From Cordylochernes scorpioides (lineage: Eukaryota; Arthropoda; Arachnida; Pseudoscorpiones; Chernetidae), in assembly GCA_030710605.1 (NCBI GenBank), contig CP092865.1, positions 137,993,120-138,057,119 on the forward strand: a stretch of 64,000 nt of DNA, given 5' to 3'. How positions within the stretch are numbered: position 1 is the stretch's first letter; each line of letters opens with the position of its first letter. This document shows positions 35,221 to 46,176 of this stretch, piece after piece. The position numbers were made by a program, and so were the translations under genes. The notes beneath the pieces were generated by a model. It made no database searches, was not told the origin of the DNA, and saw only the letters and a list, made by a program, of their open reading frames with translations.

Positions 35221-35690
35221 AGGAAAATGACACACGCGCCCGGTGCAACGTATTTTTCAAAATAAAATATGTGGTGATACTAATTTTCACTTTATACTAA
35301 CAATTACCCAGCAAAACACATAAAGAGGTGCATAAATATGGTACGCGTTTTTTAATTTTAAACTTGACGTATTTTTCAAAAAATAAAATATGCAATGATA
35401 CTTAAATATGGCGCGCGTTTTTAATTTTAAACTTAGGCATGCGTTTTTATTTTTTTTAAGCCTAACGTATTTTTCAAAAATAAAATATGTAGTGATACTA
35501 ATTTTCACTTTATACTAATAATTACCCAGCAAAACACATAAAGAGGTGCATAATTATGGTACGCGTTTTTAATTTTAAACTTGACGTATTTTTCAAAAAT
35601 AAAATATGTGGCAGAGACATGGATTTTTATCTCAGGATCGCGGGCTAACTTCCTGCAAATTACTTCGCAGTTTTCAGTAGTTTCTGGCCC
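35220..35690 (-). repeat. Leader repeats of minus-strand LTR element
   Basis: Three variants of a block (GACGTATTTTTCAAAAATAA, ATATGTGGTGATACTAATTTT, TTACCCAGCAAAACAC, GCGTTTTTAATTTTAAACT) repeat between the tRNA-Lys-type primer-binding site and the 107-bp tandem repeats. Non-coding. Confidence 0.65.
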
Positions 35691-35704
35691 CACGTTGGGC
35701 GCCA
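35688..35704 (-). other. Primer-binding site complementary to tRNA-Lys
   Basis: The minus strand reads TGGCGCCCAACGTGGGG, matching the primer-binding site form used with tRNA-Lys(1,2). The adjacent sequence CCAACA (35709-35714 on the complementary strand) fits the end of an LTR, so the LTR lies to the right (35709 onward) and the element body to the left. No coding sequence for this element is recognised. Confidence 0.75.
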
Positions 35705-35708
35705 AAAT

Positions 35709-36650
35709 GTTGGATCATTTTTATGTCCTATTTGAGGACATCTCGACTTCGAACCTGGTCTAGCTCAGCAATAATAACATTTGTAATTGTATACCATAGT
35801 AGATTAAACTTAGATACATACACAAAAGGAAATATAGCACACACCAAGGATACACACCTGTTTTGTATTTGATTAAGGGTAAAATATTGCCAATACACTT
35901 TAAAACATTAAAACATTAAAATTTATTTGCCTCTGTGAATTTACAATCTTTCATTTGTAGATAACATGAGTGGGCTAAAATTTCGAACCTGGTCTAGCTC
36001 AGCAATAATAACATTTATAATTGTATACCACAGTAGATTAAACCTAGATACATACACAAAAGGAAATATAGCACACACCAAGGATACACACCTGTTTTGT
36101 ATTTGATTAAGGATAAAATATTACCAATACACTTTAAAATATTAAAACATTAAAATTTATTTACCTCGGTGAATTTACAATCTTTCATTTGTAGACAACA
36201 TGAGTGGGCTTAAAATTATGTTTTAGACAAAATTATGAAACTTCCTATATATAAAAGAATGATTTTGAGAACATGCGACTTGGTAATCCAACCAAGTTAC
36301 CACATCTGAATAAAATGATTAATAAAGATGACTAATAATTTGTAAAAACCATAAAGGCCAAGACCTCTGTTCACTATATATCTTATATAGTAGAGTCTAC
36401 CAGAAATTACTATCTATTAGGACTATTTCTATTCTTTTACAAACAGACCTCTTTAGGTCTACACATTAAATTCTTATAATATATTTGGATTTACCAATAT
36501 CTTCTCTACATACCATCTCCAAATTTGTCTTGGCAACCCCATCGCCCCGGACCTCCCGTTTTGGTCGCGTCTCCTGTTCAAAACTAACCTTATTTTCTGA
36601 ACAGCGCCCCCCAACGCCAATCGTCATCTTCCTACAGAGTAAAAAAAGAA
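35709..36650 (-). repeat. LTR-like sequence at inner end of right arm, internally duplicated
   Basis: From the LTR end (ATGATCCAACA on the minus strand) outward. A block of about 230 bp (35753-35983) is repeated directly at 35984-36214, both with TGGTCTAGCTCAGCAATAAT and TTACAATCTTTCATTTGTAG. The second copy starts the homology with the left arm. The GC-rich core at 36540-36630 mirrors 13558-13640. Confidence 0.6.
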
Positions 36651-36769
36651 ATTAATATTCTTAGAATATAATTAAATAATAAAATATTATTATTATTTTT
36701 AAAAGAGAAAATTTTGAAATAATAAATATAAATGCTTATCCTCTTTGAGAAATTTATAATAATTTCTTC

Positions 36770-37145
36770 TTCAAGAAATTTAAATAACTAGACACACCCA
36801 TTTTATCTAGATATGTGTGTGATCGATTTTATTCATTTTAGAATAAAATAAATAATAAAGTTAAAATTATATTATCTTTCCTATCAAGAGATAATTTGGA
36901 TTAGTAATAAAATTAATAAAATCTAACGTGTTTGCCCCTTTGAGAAATTTACATAATAATTTCTTCTTTAAGAAATTTAAATAACTAGACACACCTATTT
37001 TATCTAGATATGTGTGTGATCGATTTTATTCATTTTAGAATAAAATAAATAATAAAGTTAAAATTATATTATCTTTCCTATCAAGAGATAATTTGGATTA
37101 GTAATAAAATTAATAAAATCTAACGTGTTTGCCCCTTTGAGAAAT
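36770..37145. repeat. Right-arm tandem duplication, unit about 184 bp
   Basis: Two near-identical units (TTAAATAACTAGACACACC ... TAATTTCTTCTT) where the left arm has one. It includes the unoccupied target site ATCTAGATAT of the left-arm R1-type LINE. Confidence 0.85.
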
Positions 37146-37334
37146 TTACATAATAATTTCTTCTTTAAGAAATTTTAAAATAAGGAAATATGTCCAATCT
37201 ATCTGGATGTGCCAGTAATTGGCTTTTATTCATTTTAGAATAAAGAAAATAAATTTAGGGAATTTTTTGAAATGGTAATATAACCCTTTTGGACGTTTCA
37301 TATTGCCTAAAAAAAAAGGTGATTGGAATTAGTT

Positions 37335-37990
37335 TACATATGCACATATGTACATAGTTTGTATATCCTCCGCTGGACCTCTCTGCAATGGGCTTCGGGA
37401 TCCTTGGGCAGGACCCGTGTCATCTCCAGCTGGGTGTCTTCCCCGGCTTCTGGTCTTTAAAGGCATATGTGTCATCTCCACCTTTCTGGACTTTAAAGGC
37501 ATAGGTGTCATCTCCAGCTGGGCGCCTTCCCCGGCTTCTGGTCTTTAAAGGCATATGTGTCATCTCCACCTTTCTGGACTTTAAAGGCATAGGTGTCGTC
37601 TCCAGCTGGGCGTCTTCCCCTGCTTCTGGTCTTAAAAGCATTGTTGAGATTCCTCGTTGGGGAATTCTCCATTTTTCTACAGCGGGTCATGGAGTACACG
37701 CCCAGGGTTGCTTCCAGTTTTTCATTTTCCAATCCGCCTCGTTGTTGTCCTTCTGTGGAGGGTCGGCCGGTATCTTGGTCACGGTGCCACCAGTGTCACC
37801 TCCAATTGGGCGTCCTCCCCTGCTTTGACCTTTAGAGCACCGTCGGCCACCGTTGTGGGATCTCCATCTGGACACCAAACACTTCGGCAAGACACTGTGC
37901 ATATATGATGTGAATGTTTACATCATTGTTGGGTCTATTTGGTGGAAAATCTGGCCCAACAATGCTAATAACAAACAATTATTTAAAAAA
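37335..37990. repeat. Minisatellite-bearing repeat, right arm (expanded)
   Basis: Mirror of 11150-11720 with one additional 88-bp unit in 37420-37640, which explains the local shift in arm alignment. Confidence 0.65.
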
Positions 37991-38079
37991 TCTTATCTAA
38001 ATATATATCACTTGGGTAGATATGCACACGGTCACCCATCTAATACTCAATAAATATATTTCTTGCTCAGGACCATAGG

Positions 38080-39990
38080 ACTTCAGGAGACTCTAAACTG
38101 CAGAACCCTTAGAATTGGATGCCCCTCTCATGTCAAAACTATGAATTATTCCTGATTACACCTGATTATCAGGTAGCTTTAGATATTGTTTTTGACACTT
38201 GCCTGATGCCTAGAGTCTTCTGTTCTTAAGTCAAAGCAACTTGTCTCAGCATCTTCACAGCCTCGCATCCAGAGAGTGATAAGTCTCAGTATACTCAAGC
38301 CCAAATCAATTTATTACGGTGACTATGACCGCTAATAAAAACAAGCCTGACATGATTTGAACCTGGTTAAGAGTTTCTCTATCTTATCATACAGTATCTA
38401 GCACTCTACACATTCACAAATGATGTTAAACAACGCTTCAATTTAAGCATAGTTTATGCAACAACAAAACTATTTTGATAGCATAATATTTTAAATATGA
38501 AATATATTACCATTAAATGCTTCAATTTATATTAAAGAGATGCAATAGCGCGCCATCTGTTGCTGAAAATTTGAACTATTTATAGTAGATTAAACTGACG
38601 AAAACGCTGGGAGGGTTCACGACTGAAGAGCCGGACCCTCCCATTATTTTATATCATTGCAGTAAGGGGAATTTGAAATTTGGTATATTTAAAAAAATCA
38701 TAAGTGTCATAAATAATTCAAATTCCCAATAATTAAATGCCTTATTCAAAATGTATATTTTAGAAAAAAAGATTATAAAAATATTTATATATACAAGATA
38801 TTTATTGAAGTACTCTTTATATATACTCTGGCATTCTTATTTTTTAATTTCGATTTTTTCAATTTATAATTTTTGGCATTCTGATTATTTCACAATAAGC
38901 TTTCTCTATTACTATTTTTATTTTTATTTGACCAAGACCTTTAGTTGTCCTTGTGTTTCCTATCCCTTCGTATCTCTTTTAATTTGTTTCTTTAAAGCAG
39001 GCTTTTAAATTTAAAAAAGAGATGCTTCTTAAACAGGTAATTACAACTTTCACAACTGTTCTCTCCCCATTATTTTCAAGATTGTTCTTTTAACTTACAC
39101 AAAAATGTAATTACAAATGCTAGATTTGTATCGGTTTTTGTGTACATTTAATAAAATAATTTAAAAATTTAAAGGATATTTTAACTAAGTTTTTCTCACA
39201 AAATTGATTTAGCTATTGGTATGAAATATATTTTCGAGTCATTTTTTTAAAAAGTAGTTTTCATCAAGCACCTAAAAAAAACATGATGTTAGTTAAGATT
39301 TTAAAATAACGGAAGGGAAAGGTCTATATTTTATGGTTATTACATGTATAATTATGTACGATTAGGTATAAAACATTATTTTGACCTCCTCTCTGTGCAC
39401 ACTCTCATAAATAATTTTGCCTGTTAAAGAGTCAAAAACTGTTTTTATAACAAAATTATTGCAAAAGGTTTTTGAACTCTTTATATAGTATATCATATAG
39501 GTTTATTATATATCGCTGAGAGGGTTCACCACTGATGAGCCAGGCCCTCCCTTTAATTTTTCCATTGCAGTAAGGGCAGTAGAAATTGTTTTATTTTAAA
39601 AAGAATATTACGGTCTAAAATAGTTTCATAATTTGATAACAGATGGCGTGCTAGTGCATCATAATATTCAAAGTATATAAATCTTAAGGGTGACCTCTCC
39701 TTTAAATGTATCTAATCATAAATGCGTTTTCTCAACTTCTATAAAAAGTCTATAGATTCAGATAAACGAATAGTGTAAACAACAGTTTTGGAAACTTGGG
39801 GGACAACTAACTTGTATACCATGGGTTCAAACTATGATCTGCATTAGTACAAGGGTTGGGCTATAATTTCATAACATCCTATGATTATAAAATTGTCAGA
39901 ATCATATAAAAAGATTGGTGAAGTGGTAGGGCCATTCTTAAGCCTGAGTATATTGTAATTTAAAGGGCAGAAATGGTATTCATGTTGATA
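38080..39990. other. AT-rich right-arm DNA without recognisable gene
   Basis: Mirror of 8300-11060 minus the hAT MITE. It has two copies of the GGGTTCAC / CATTGCAGTAAGG dispersed repeat (38590-38665, 39515-39590) and the empty hAT site GTATACCATGGG near 39815. Confidence 0.7.
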
Positions 39991-40094
39991 AGGAGCACCT
40001 CTCCCTTAAAAAAAAAAAAAAAAAAACATTAAATATGCATATTTCTTTTCTCTTTTTTATATAGACATGTACTGGTTTCATTATAATAAGGCAC

Positions 40095-40325
40095 AATTTG
40101 GATTATAGATTATAAACACAAGGTGTTATAAAAACAGCGTGTGACTCTTTAACAGGCAAAATTATATCAGAGAGTGTGCACAGAGAGGAGAGCAAAAGGC
40201 ATTTGTAAATAAATAGTGTGTGACGTTTCGGTAACAGCGTTGTTACCATCTTCAGACAAAAGTACTGAATCCTGTTACAGAAACGTCACACACTATTTAT
40301 TTATTTAGATTTGGTCTTATTACCT
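40095..40325. repeat. Inverted pair of hammerhead-bearing repeats, right arm
   Basis: Mirror of 8060-8290. The minus-strand unit has GACGTTTCGGTAACAGCGTTGTTACCATCTTCAGAC-type content split by the partner unit at about 40275. Confidence 0.7.
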
Positions 40326-40343
40326 TGTGTTAATATATAGAAG

Positions 40344-40412
40344 TCTTCTTCTTCTTCTTTCTTATCTTCACTCAATCACACTAAGGTGTCAAGCTTGTAA
40401 AGCTTGAGATTT
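40344..40412 (-). mobile_element. Right-arm-specific LINE-tail insertion (69 bp)
   Basis: Flanked by the 11-bp duplication ATATATAGAAG (40333-40343 and 40413-40423), which is single in the left arm near 8045. The minus-strand content AAGCTTTACAAGCTTG ... GATAAGAAAG(AAG)n is the 3' end of the LINE family also seen at 54597-54850. Confidence 0.85.
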
Positions 40413-40665
40413 ATATATAGAAGTACAATGAGAGTGATATGCAAATATGTAACTAACATGATGGCAATTACAAAGTGAGAAACCAGTTATGTAAATCTAT
40501 AAATTTGGGGGTAAGAAAACTTATTTCTTAATATCAGTCTGAGATTGTTTTCTTACCCAAATATATATATTTACATAACTGGTTTAATTTGTAATTCTAT
40601 CTACCATCATGTTAGTTACAAATTTGCATATCATTTGTCTCTCATTCTACTTCTATACATTATAG
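40413..40665. repeat. Fold-back hairpin element, right arm
   Basis: Mirror of 7797-8052. Its outer end was hit by a right-arm-specific 69-bp insertion at 40344-40412. Confidence 0.85.
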
Positions 40666-40857
40666 AACGACATTTGAAAATTTACCCCGCATGTGTTTTC
40701 TTTTGAATGGAAAATTGAAAAAAAAAAATTTTTTTTTTTAAAGGAGAAATAACTATTATTTCTAACCTTTAGAGATGAAGTATGCATGGTTGAATTGTGA
40801 AGAGTAGAATTGTGAAGATATTTTCAAAGGTCGTTCTACAATCATAAGCCGCATTAT

Positions 40858-41245
40858 ATCTATATTAATAAAATGGAAATTTCATAAGTGGTGTTCGCTA
40901 AAAACTTTCGTTACAATGCATCAATTTCGACCAAATTTTCAACATTTATGTAAAACGAGATGGAGCAGGTTTTGCTTAACATCAAAATATTTTTCCTAAC
41001 ATTAACATGCGTAACTTCGCTGTTATCGATTAAATACAAAAAAAATCAACAGAGTTAATTTTATTTATATAAAATACAAAATTAAATTTCAACAGAGTTA
41101 ATTTTTTTACATACTAGCTAATAATCTCAATCTAAAAAAATATTCAAAACAAGCAATTTTAAGATAACACCATATGTAAAACAGTCGGCCAAGAAAACAA
41201 CTTCCTCGAGTAAAATCTGGGCGGAGCCGGGTACACCCGCTAGTT
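40858..41245 (-). mobile_element. RTE-type non-autonomous element, right arm
   Basis: Mirror of 7221-7610 with few substitutions (for example GGGCGGAGCCGGGT against CGGCTCCGCTC on the left). Confidence 0.65.
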
Positions 41246-41429
41246 GTATTATAAATTACTTCTATATATTGTCAAGCATTATCTTCACGCCCGTTGAAGA
41301 AAGATGTCGTTTGAAAGCTAGCGGAATGTTCTACACAAGAACCTCCTTTTTGTTCTTTTTTATTATCACAGCATAGTATTGGTCATTAAAAAGTTGTTCT
41401 CTACATTTGTCTTTTATTGTTCAGTAATA

Positions 41430-41870
41430 CTAGATTATAAACACAAGGTAGACCAAATCCAAATAAATAGTGTGTGACGTTTTGGTAACAGTGTTGTTAC
41501 CATTTTCAGACAAAAGTACTGAATCTACTTGTCTACTGAATCTACTGAGAGTACTTTTGTCTGAAGATGGTAACAATGCTGTTACCGAAACGTCACACAT
41601 TATTTATTTATTTGGATTTGGTCTTATTACCTTGTGTTTATAATCTATAATCCAAATTGTGTCTTATCAGTAATACTAGATTGTTATCATCCATAAAATT
41701 GAAGATTTCTTTTATTAAAAGAGAGAGGTGGTCATGCTGTGGTAAAATTTCTCATTCAGTACTTTTGTCTGAAGATGGTAACAATGCTGTTACCGAAACG
41801 TCACACACTATTTATTTGGTCTTATTACCTTGTGTTTATAATCTACAATCCAAATTGTGCCTTATAAAAA
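41430..41870. repeat. Cluster of hammerhead-bearing short repeats, right arm
   Basis: Mirror of 6650-7030 without the SINE insertion. Units at about 41470-41525, 41556-41660 and 41758-41870. Cores are CTGAAGATGG ... GTTACCGAAACGTC. Confidence 0.7.
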
Positions 41871-42811
41871 GAGAGAGGTATTTTTTGGCATATATAGATG
41901 TGGTATCATGGTATGAAGTGGTATCATCCATCCATAGAATATCCAGGATAACTCATTGTGTATGTAACTGACTAACACTTATCTTTTACAAAATACAGTA
42001 AGTCTCATGAGTGACTCATCCCATGAGTGACCATCTCTCATGAGCAACCACCCTTGTAAAGCACGAATAATTTCTGACCTAATAATAATCTTCTTTGAAT
42101 TCACATAGGAATTTTAACAATTTCATTTTCATTAAAATATTGGTAGGTTTTAAATTGTTGTGCCAACCATTTTGCCCAAGGCATATATATTATCGTGATA
42201 CTCCTGTGGAAGGACTGACAGGTCCGAAAGCTAGAGAATAAAATTTGAACAAGAAACTTGGCCCTGGAGACTTTATTTTCTTTATAATATATATACATGT
42301 TATATTCAATTTAATATTTTATAATATATAAATATTTTATCAAATTTGACCAAAAAAAAAAGCTTTTTTAAATTATTATTTTTGTTCTGTTGTATATAGT
42401 TTCGTTTTTCTCTTTTGGGTTGGTTAAATGTGTTTTTTTTTTAATAAACTCATTTGCCAAAAATATTATATAGTTAAATTTATTTAAATAAAATAAGCAT
42501 ATTTGCTAATAATTGATATTTCATTCTTCTTTTTTTTTTTTTTGTAAGTAAAATTTGCATTCGACAATCTAAACATTTACTTAATAATTTATTGCTCTTT
42601 TTTATTCTATCCACCCGGAATATAAGATACATACATGTGAAAAAATAATTTAAAAAATGAAAAAGGTCAGGCAGGTGTGTTGACCATAAAAAACAAATTA
42701 GACCTCACCACTAACATGAACATTGTTATAGATGACAGGCAGAGGTTGCTCTTTTTGAGCAGTACATAAAATAAAGTTGGAACAGGAAACAACTGTTTGG
42801 GTGGGTCGCAG

Positions 42812-42919
42812 ATTATCCAGGCAGGATCCCGCGCGGTCCTTCGCCCATCCAATGTTCAGGTTGTTGCACTGCGCAACCGCATCCCTGAGCGTATTAGAAA
42901 GAACCGAGAGTTCTTCCAG
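42812..42919 (+). CDS. COX7A: COX7A-like gene, upstream coding exon (right-arm copy)
   Basis: Mirror copy of the left-arm exon. It has the same RIPERIRKNREFFQ ending and the donor CAG|GTAATA at 42920. The chosen start follows the AG at 42810-42811; an in-frame stop upstream (TAA at 42767) and the absence of ATG show that an earlier exon must supply the start. GC content and codon structure rise here compared with the surrounding AT-rich DNA, as expected for an exon. No first exon with a mitochondrial presequence was found within the arm. Whether this copy is transcribed cannot be told from sequence. Confidence 0.55.
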
Positions 42920-42963
42920 GTAATAAATTTTATTCTAAATATTCTACACGATTCTCCATATAA

Positions 42964-43142
42964 AGTAGAACTACCTTCCTGTAAAAAACAACACCTAATT
43001 GCAGAGCCAACTGTCCTTTAGGGAGAGGTGTCCTCTTACCGTAGAGTTACTAAATAGTAAAAATGGTAATTTTGCAAATGAAAACTGTCCTTTATAGAGA
43101 GGTGTCCTCTAACTCAAGTGTACCCTCATGGAGGTTCTACTG
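42964..43142. mobile_element. Pogo-like MITE (family AGTAGAACCTCC), right arm
   Basis: Reverse-complement partner of 3299-3481, with one degraded terminus (AAAGTAGAACTACC). It begins about 45 bp after the donor of the COX7A-like exon. Confidence 0.7.
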
Positions 43143-43400
43143 TTTAATGAAATAAATATACAAGATCTCTTATCCAATAATTAAAAAAAAAAAGATTTAA
43201 TTTAACTAAATTTGCATATACAAACTCTTTTTACATATTTCAAATGATCTATCTCTCTTTTCTGCAAGTGTCCCTAGAGAGACATAGTACTCTTAAGTCA
43301 AAATAAAATTAAAAAAAAAAAAGCCGCCTAAACCTTTTTTTCCTGGAAGAAAACCTACAATTTTTCACATGCCAAATATATATAAATCTTATTTAATAGG

Positions 43401-43710
43401 GGTCGGTGGAAGGATGGTCTAAACCATTGGTTTTTGACCGCTACGACTGGTTCGATTCCCGCATTGGGCACTTTTTTCTAATTGAAAAAAAAAAAATGCT
43501 CCAATGGCCTCCGATTCTTGCAAAAATCCAACCCCACCAGCAAGTGCAAGTAGCCAAATGGAGCTCTGGCACATTTGTAAGTGCAAAGTTGAACTGCTTT
43601 TCACATGTGTAGACATGTGGTGCACTTACAGTAAAAGCAGTCGCCTACTTCTACCCACCATGATTATAATGGCCTGTACCACGTGTACTAGGGATAAGCA
43701 AAAAAAAAAA
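43401..43710 (+). repeat. tRNA-derived SINE, right-arm copy
   Basis: Mirror copy of 2727-3042, with the B box GGTTCGATTCCC at 43449-43460 and the end ACTAGGGATAAGC plus poly-A near 43710. It lies in the intron of the COX7A-like gene. Confidence 0.8.
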
Positions 43711-43904
43711 AATCTTATTTAAATATTTATTGTTTAAATTAATTATAATATGAACACATAATCTCTCTCTCTCTCTCTCTAATATCCATGACTATAAGGT
43801 ATACCAATGGTTTCAGTCTTTAATGAGATTTGATAGAGAGCAAGCTTTTACTGTAAATATGTATTCTTAAAAAAAAACCTTCTTTACCCATTAAAAAAAA
43901 AAAA

Positions 43905-44168
43905 GAGGGTTGGTGGAAGGAGGGTCTGAACTGTTGGTTTTCGACCGCTACGATCCGGGTTCAATTCCTGCATTGACCACTTTTTTCTGATAAAAAAAAA
44001 ATAATAAATGCTCCAATGGCCCCTGATTCTTGCAAAAGTCCAACCCCACCAAGCGAATGCAAGTAACCAAATGGGGCTCTGGCACATTTTTATAAGTGCC
44101 CAATGTGGGATTCGATCCCAGGTTGTAGCAGTCGAAAACCAACGGTTCAGGACACCCTTCCACCCATA
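43905..44168. repeat. Paired tRNA-derived SINEs, right arm
   Basis: Mirror of 2275-2546: two oppositely oriented SINE heads meeting near 44085. Heads are AGGGTTGGTGGAAGG at 43905 on the plus strand and CATATCTTATTT-flanked on the minus strand. Confidence 0.7.
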
Positions 44169-44236
44169 TCTTATTTTAATAGTGAGGGAAAACATTGATA
44201 CCCAGGGTGGATGGGGAGTCCCATGACTTCCATCTA

Positions 44237-45540
44237 CAGGGTGTACCAGTTAAATTGGGAATTTCAACAATGGTATTTTAACTGAAATTTTTTGCAAGTA
44301 AAAATTAAAATATCCGAATGAAATTTGACACAGTAGTAGATAAAAGGATATAGTTTTTATTTATTCAATGAAGTTTCCATTATTAGCTACAACAGTCTCG
44401 AGGCGAGTGCGGAATGAAGCACAGGCCTTGGCGACGATGACCTTGTCCATTTGGGTCATCACCGTGTGAACTGCTTTCTTGACAGACTGGATGGTGGTAT
44501 GAGGAGCTTTGTTGACATCTCTCTCAACAACGCCCCATACATAGTAGTCGAGGGGATTGCAATCTGGAGAATTAGGGGGCCAAATATCAGGACCCCAGTG
44601 ACTAGGGACGTTAAGTGTCAGCCACGATTGTGTCTTTTTTGCCTTATGGGCTGGAGCTGAGTCCTGTTGGAAGACATACTTCCTTCCTGCGGCCACCATG
44701 TCCATCCAAGGCTTCACAACGGTCTCCAGAACATTGATGTAGGTGTCAGCGTTCATCCTAAGGCCCTTCTCAAAGAAATGGGGAGGCATGACATCACCTT
44801 CACTGCTGATAACGCCAAGGACCATTACGGAGGCAGGAAATTTCGTGTGCATCACGACAGGTATCTCTGAGGGGTCTTTACAGATCCAGCGATCATTCCT
44901 GGGATTTACCTTTTGGTCCACGTCAAAGTTCTTTTCGTCAGAGAAGAACCTTAGCATGCCAAAAGAGTCGTGTTTCAGGTTGTTGAGGAGGGCAGCAGCC
45001 TTTCCTTTTCTGTTATTCTTCATATTCTCAGTCAGCAACTGACCTTTCCGAAGGGCATAAGACTTGAGACCAAGGTCCTCATGGATAGTTCTGACAATTG
45101 TCATAGAGCCAACGTCCATTTCCTTGGCTATGGCCCTCATGCTCTTCCCAGGGTCTCCATCAATCTTCTCCTTGACATTTTTGACAAATTCTTCGCCTCT
45201 TACCCTGTCCGATCGACGCGAGTGCTTTTTCCTTGTAGCTATCCCCTCTTTGTTACTGTCGGCCTCATCAAACTGCTTCTTGACACGATAAATAGTGGTT
45301 TTGGGCAACTTAAGAAAATCCACTATCTCTTTGGGGCTCCTTCCGGCGCGCAGAGCAACGATGATGGCAGCTCGATTTTCAAATTCTCGGTTACTCTTCA
45401 TCACTACACTGCGCACACATGTACTGTTGCATTTTACATGAATATGGCTACACAATGAAAAAAAAAAAAAATTTTTAATCTCAAGTAGTTTTTGTTTTAT
45501 GGACTGTCAAAGTTAGTCCCAATTTACCTGGTACACCCTG
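44237..45540 (-). mobile_element. DD37D (maT-like) Tc1/mariner transposon, right-arm copy
   Basis: A 1304-bp element with terminal inverted repeats starting CAGGGTGTACC and TA duplications at 44235-44236 and 45541-45542. It is the mirror partner of 902-2206. Termini are complete on both sides and the transposase inside reads through, so this copy has the parts of an autonomous element. It lies in the intron of the right-arm COX7A-like gene, transcribed against it. Confidence 0.93.
44361..45401 (-). CDS. DD37D Tc1/mariner-family transposase, intact
   Basis: A 346-residue cut-and-paste transposase. Residues 1-60 form a helix-turn-helix (IIVALRAGRSPKEIVDFL, then a TTIYRVKKQF-type recognition helix); a second HTH follows near residues 90-120 (KSMRAIAKEMDVGSMTIVR). 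The DDE/D catalytic core has aspartates in FFSDEKNF, VFQQDSAPAH and SPDCNPLDYYVWG with DD37D spacing. The chosen start is the ATG giving MKSNREFENR; the frame extends 18 codons further upstream to another ATG, but the shorter start matches the N-terminal HTH of the family. Length is normal for the family (about 340-350). It has no disrupting stop, unlike its left-arm partner. Confidence 0.9.
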   Translation of the reverse strand: MKSNREFENRAAIIVALRAGRSPKEIVDFLKLPKTTIYRVKKQFDEADSNKEGIATRKKHSRRSDRVRGEEFVKNVKEKIDGDPGKSMRAIAKEMDVGSMTIVRTIHEDLGLKSYALRKGQLLTENMKNNRKGKAAALLNNLKHDSFGMLRFFSDEKNFDVDQKVNPRNDRWICKDPSEIPVVMHTKFPASVMVLGVISSEGDVMPPHFFEKGLRMNADTYINVLETVVKPWMDMVAAGRKYVFQQDSAPAHKAKKTQSWLTLNVPSHWGPDIWPPNSPDCNPLDYYVWGVVERDVNKAPHTTIQSVKKAVHTVMTQMDKVIVAKACASFRTRLETVVANNGNFIE

Positions 45541-45542
45541 TA

Positions 45543-45915
45543 GAAGGGGGTTCCACCTTTGCTGGTCCCAAGCCCGGATGAAAAAGGAGGAGGGGGAGCA
45601 GTAACAAGCTCACTAAAAAACTTGGGCTCAGCTGTCCCGGCTGATAGTACCCTGTAAGGGCTCCTAATCCAGGAATACAGGATGAACAGCATCTGTACTC
45701 CATGTTAGGAGTGGCTGCCCATGACGTCTGTTCCTCATGTCAGAGGCCGCCATTTCTTTTGGAGCTAAGTCGGCCTGCCACTGAGTAGTACTTTCAGTCT
45801 TAATGACAAAGGCAGACTCAATCTACTTCACCCAGTCGTGATCTCAAGCTTTACAAGCTTGGTACCCTGATATAGTGTATATAGTGATAGAGATAAGAAA
45901 GAAGAAGAAGAGAGG
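45543..45915 (+). repeat. LINE 3'-region repeat with (AAG)n tail, right-arm copy
   Basis: Mirror of 525-899, ending GATAAGAAAGAAGAAGAAG just upstream of the COX7A terminal exon. Confidence 0.75.
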
Positions 45916-46038
45916 GGTTCCTTTATACCCTTGACTGGCAGTTTATCTAAAATCTCACAAGCCAGAGAGTAATTTTGTTACCTCTTTTCTCTATTGTTGT
46001 CATTACCACCAGTTGCCAACTATGCCATTGTTGTCCAG

Positions 46039-46176
46039 AGGGACCCCGGTGTCCCCCTCTACATGAAAACCAAAGCGGCCGTCTACACCTGGAGACTCAC
46101 CCAGTTCCTTATGTTGGCCTGTTTCCTTGAGTCCTGCCGCGTGTGCTATTTGATCATCAAGAAACGCAACAGCTAG
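46039..46176 (+). CDS. COX7A: COX7A-like gene, terminal coding exon (right-arm copy)
   Basis: Acceptor TTGTTGTCCAG at 46038 opens a 46-codon exon (stop included) that joins in phase to the exon ending at 42919, giving FFQ|RDPGVPLYMK across the junction. A hydrophobic stretch of about 20 residues (RLTQFLMLACF to CYLII) would be the inner-membrane helix, followed by KKRNS and TAG. AATAAA motifs about 25-40 bases downstream could serve as a polyadenylation signal. The protein is unchanged compared with the left arm although the intron and flanks have diverged. It is about 250 bp inside the outer edge of the palindrome. Confidence 0.6.
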   Translation, partial: RDPGVPLYMKTKAAVYTWRLTQFLMLACFLESCRVCYLIIKKRNS

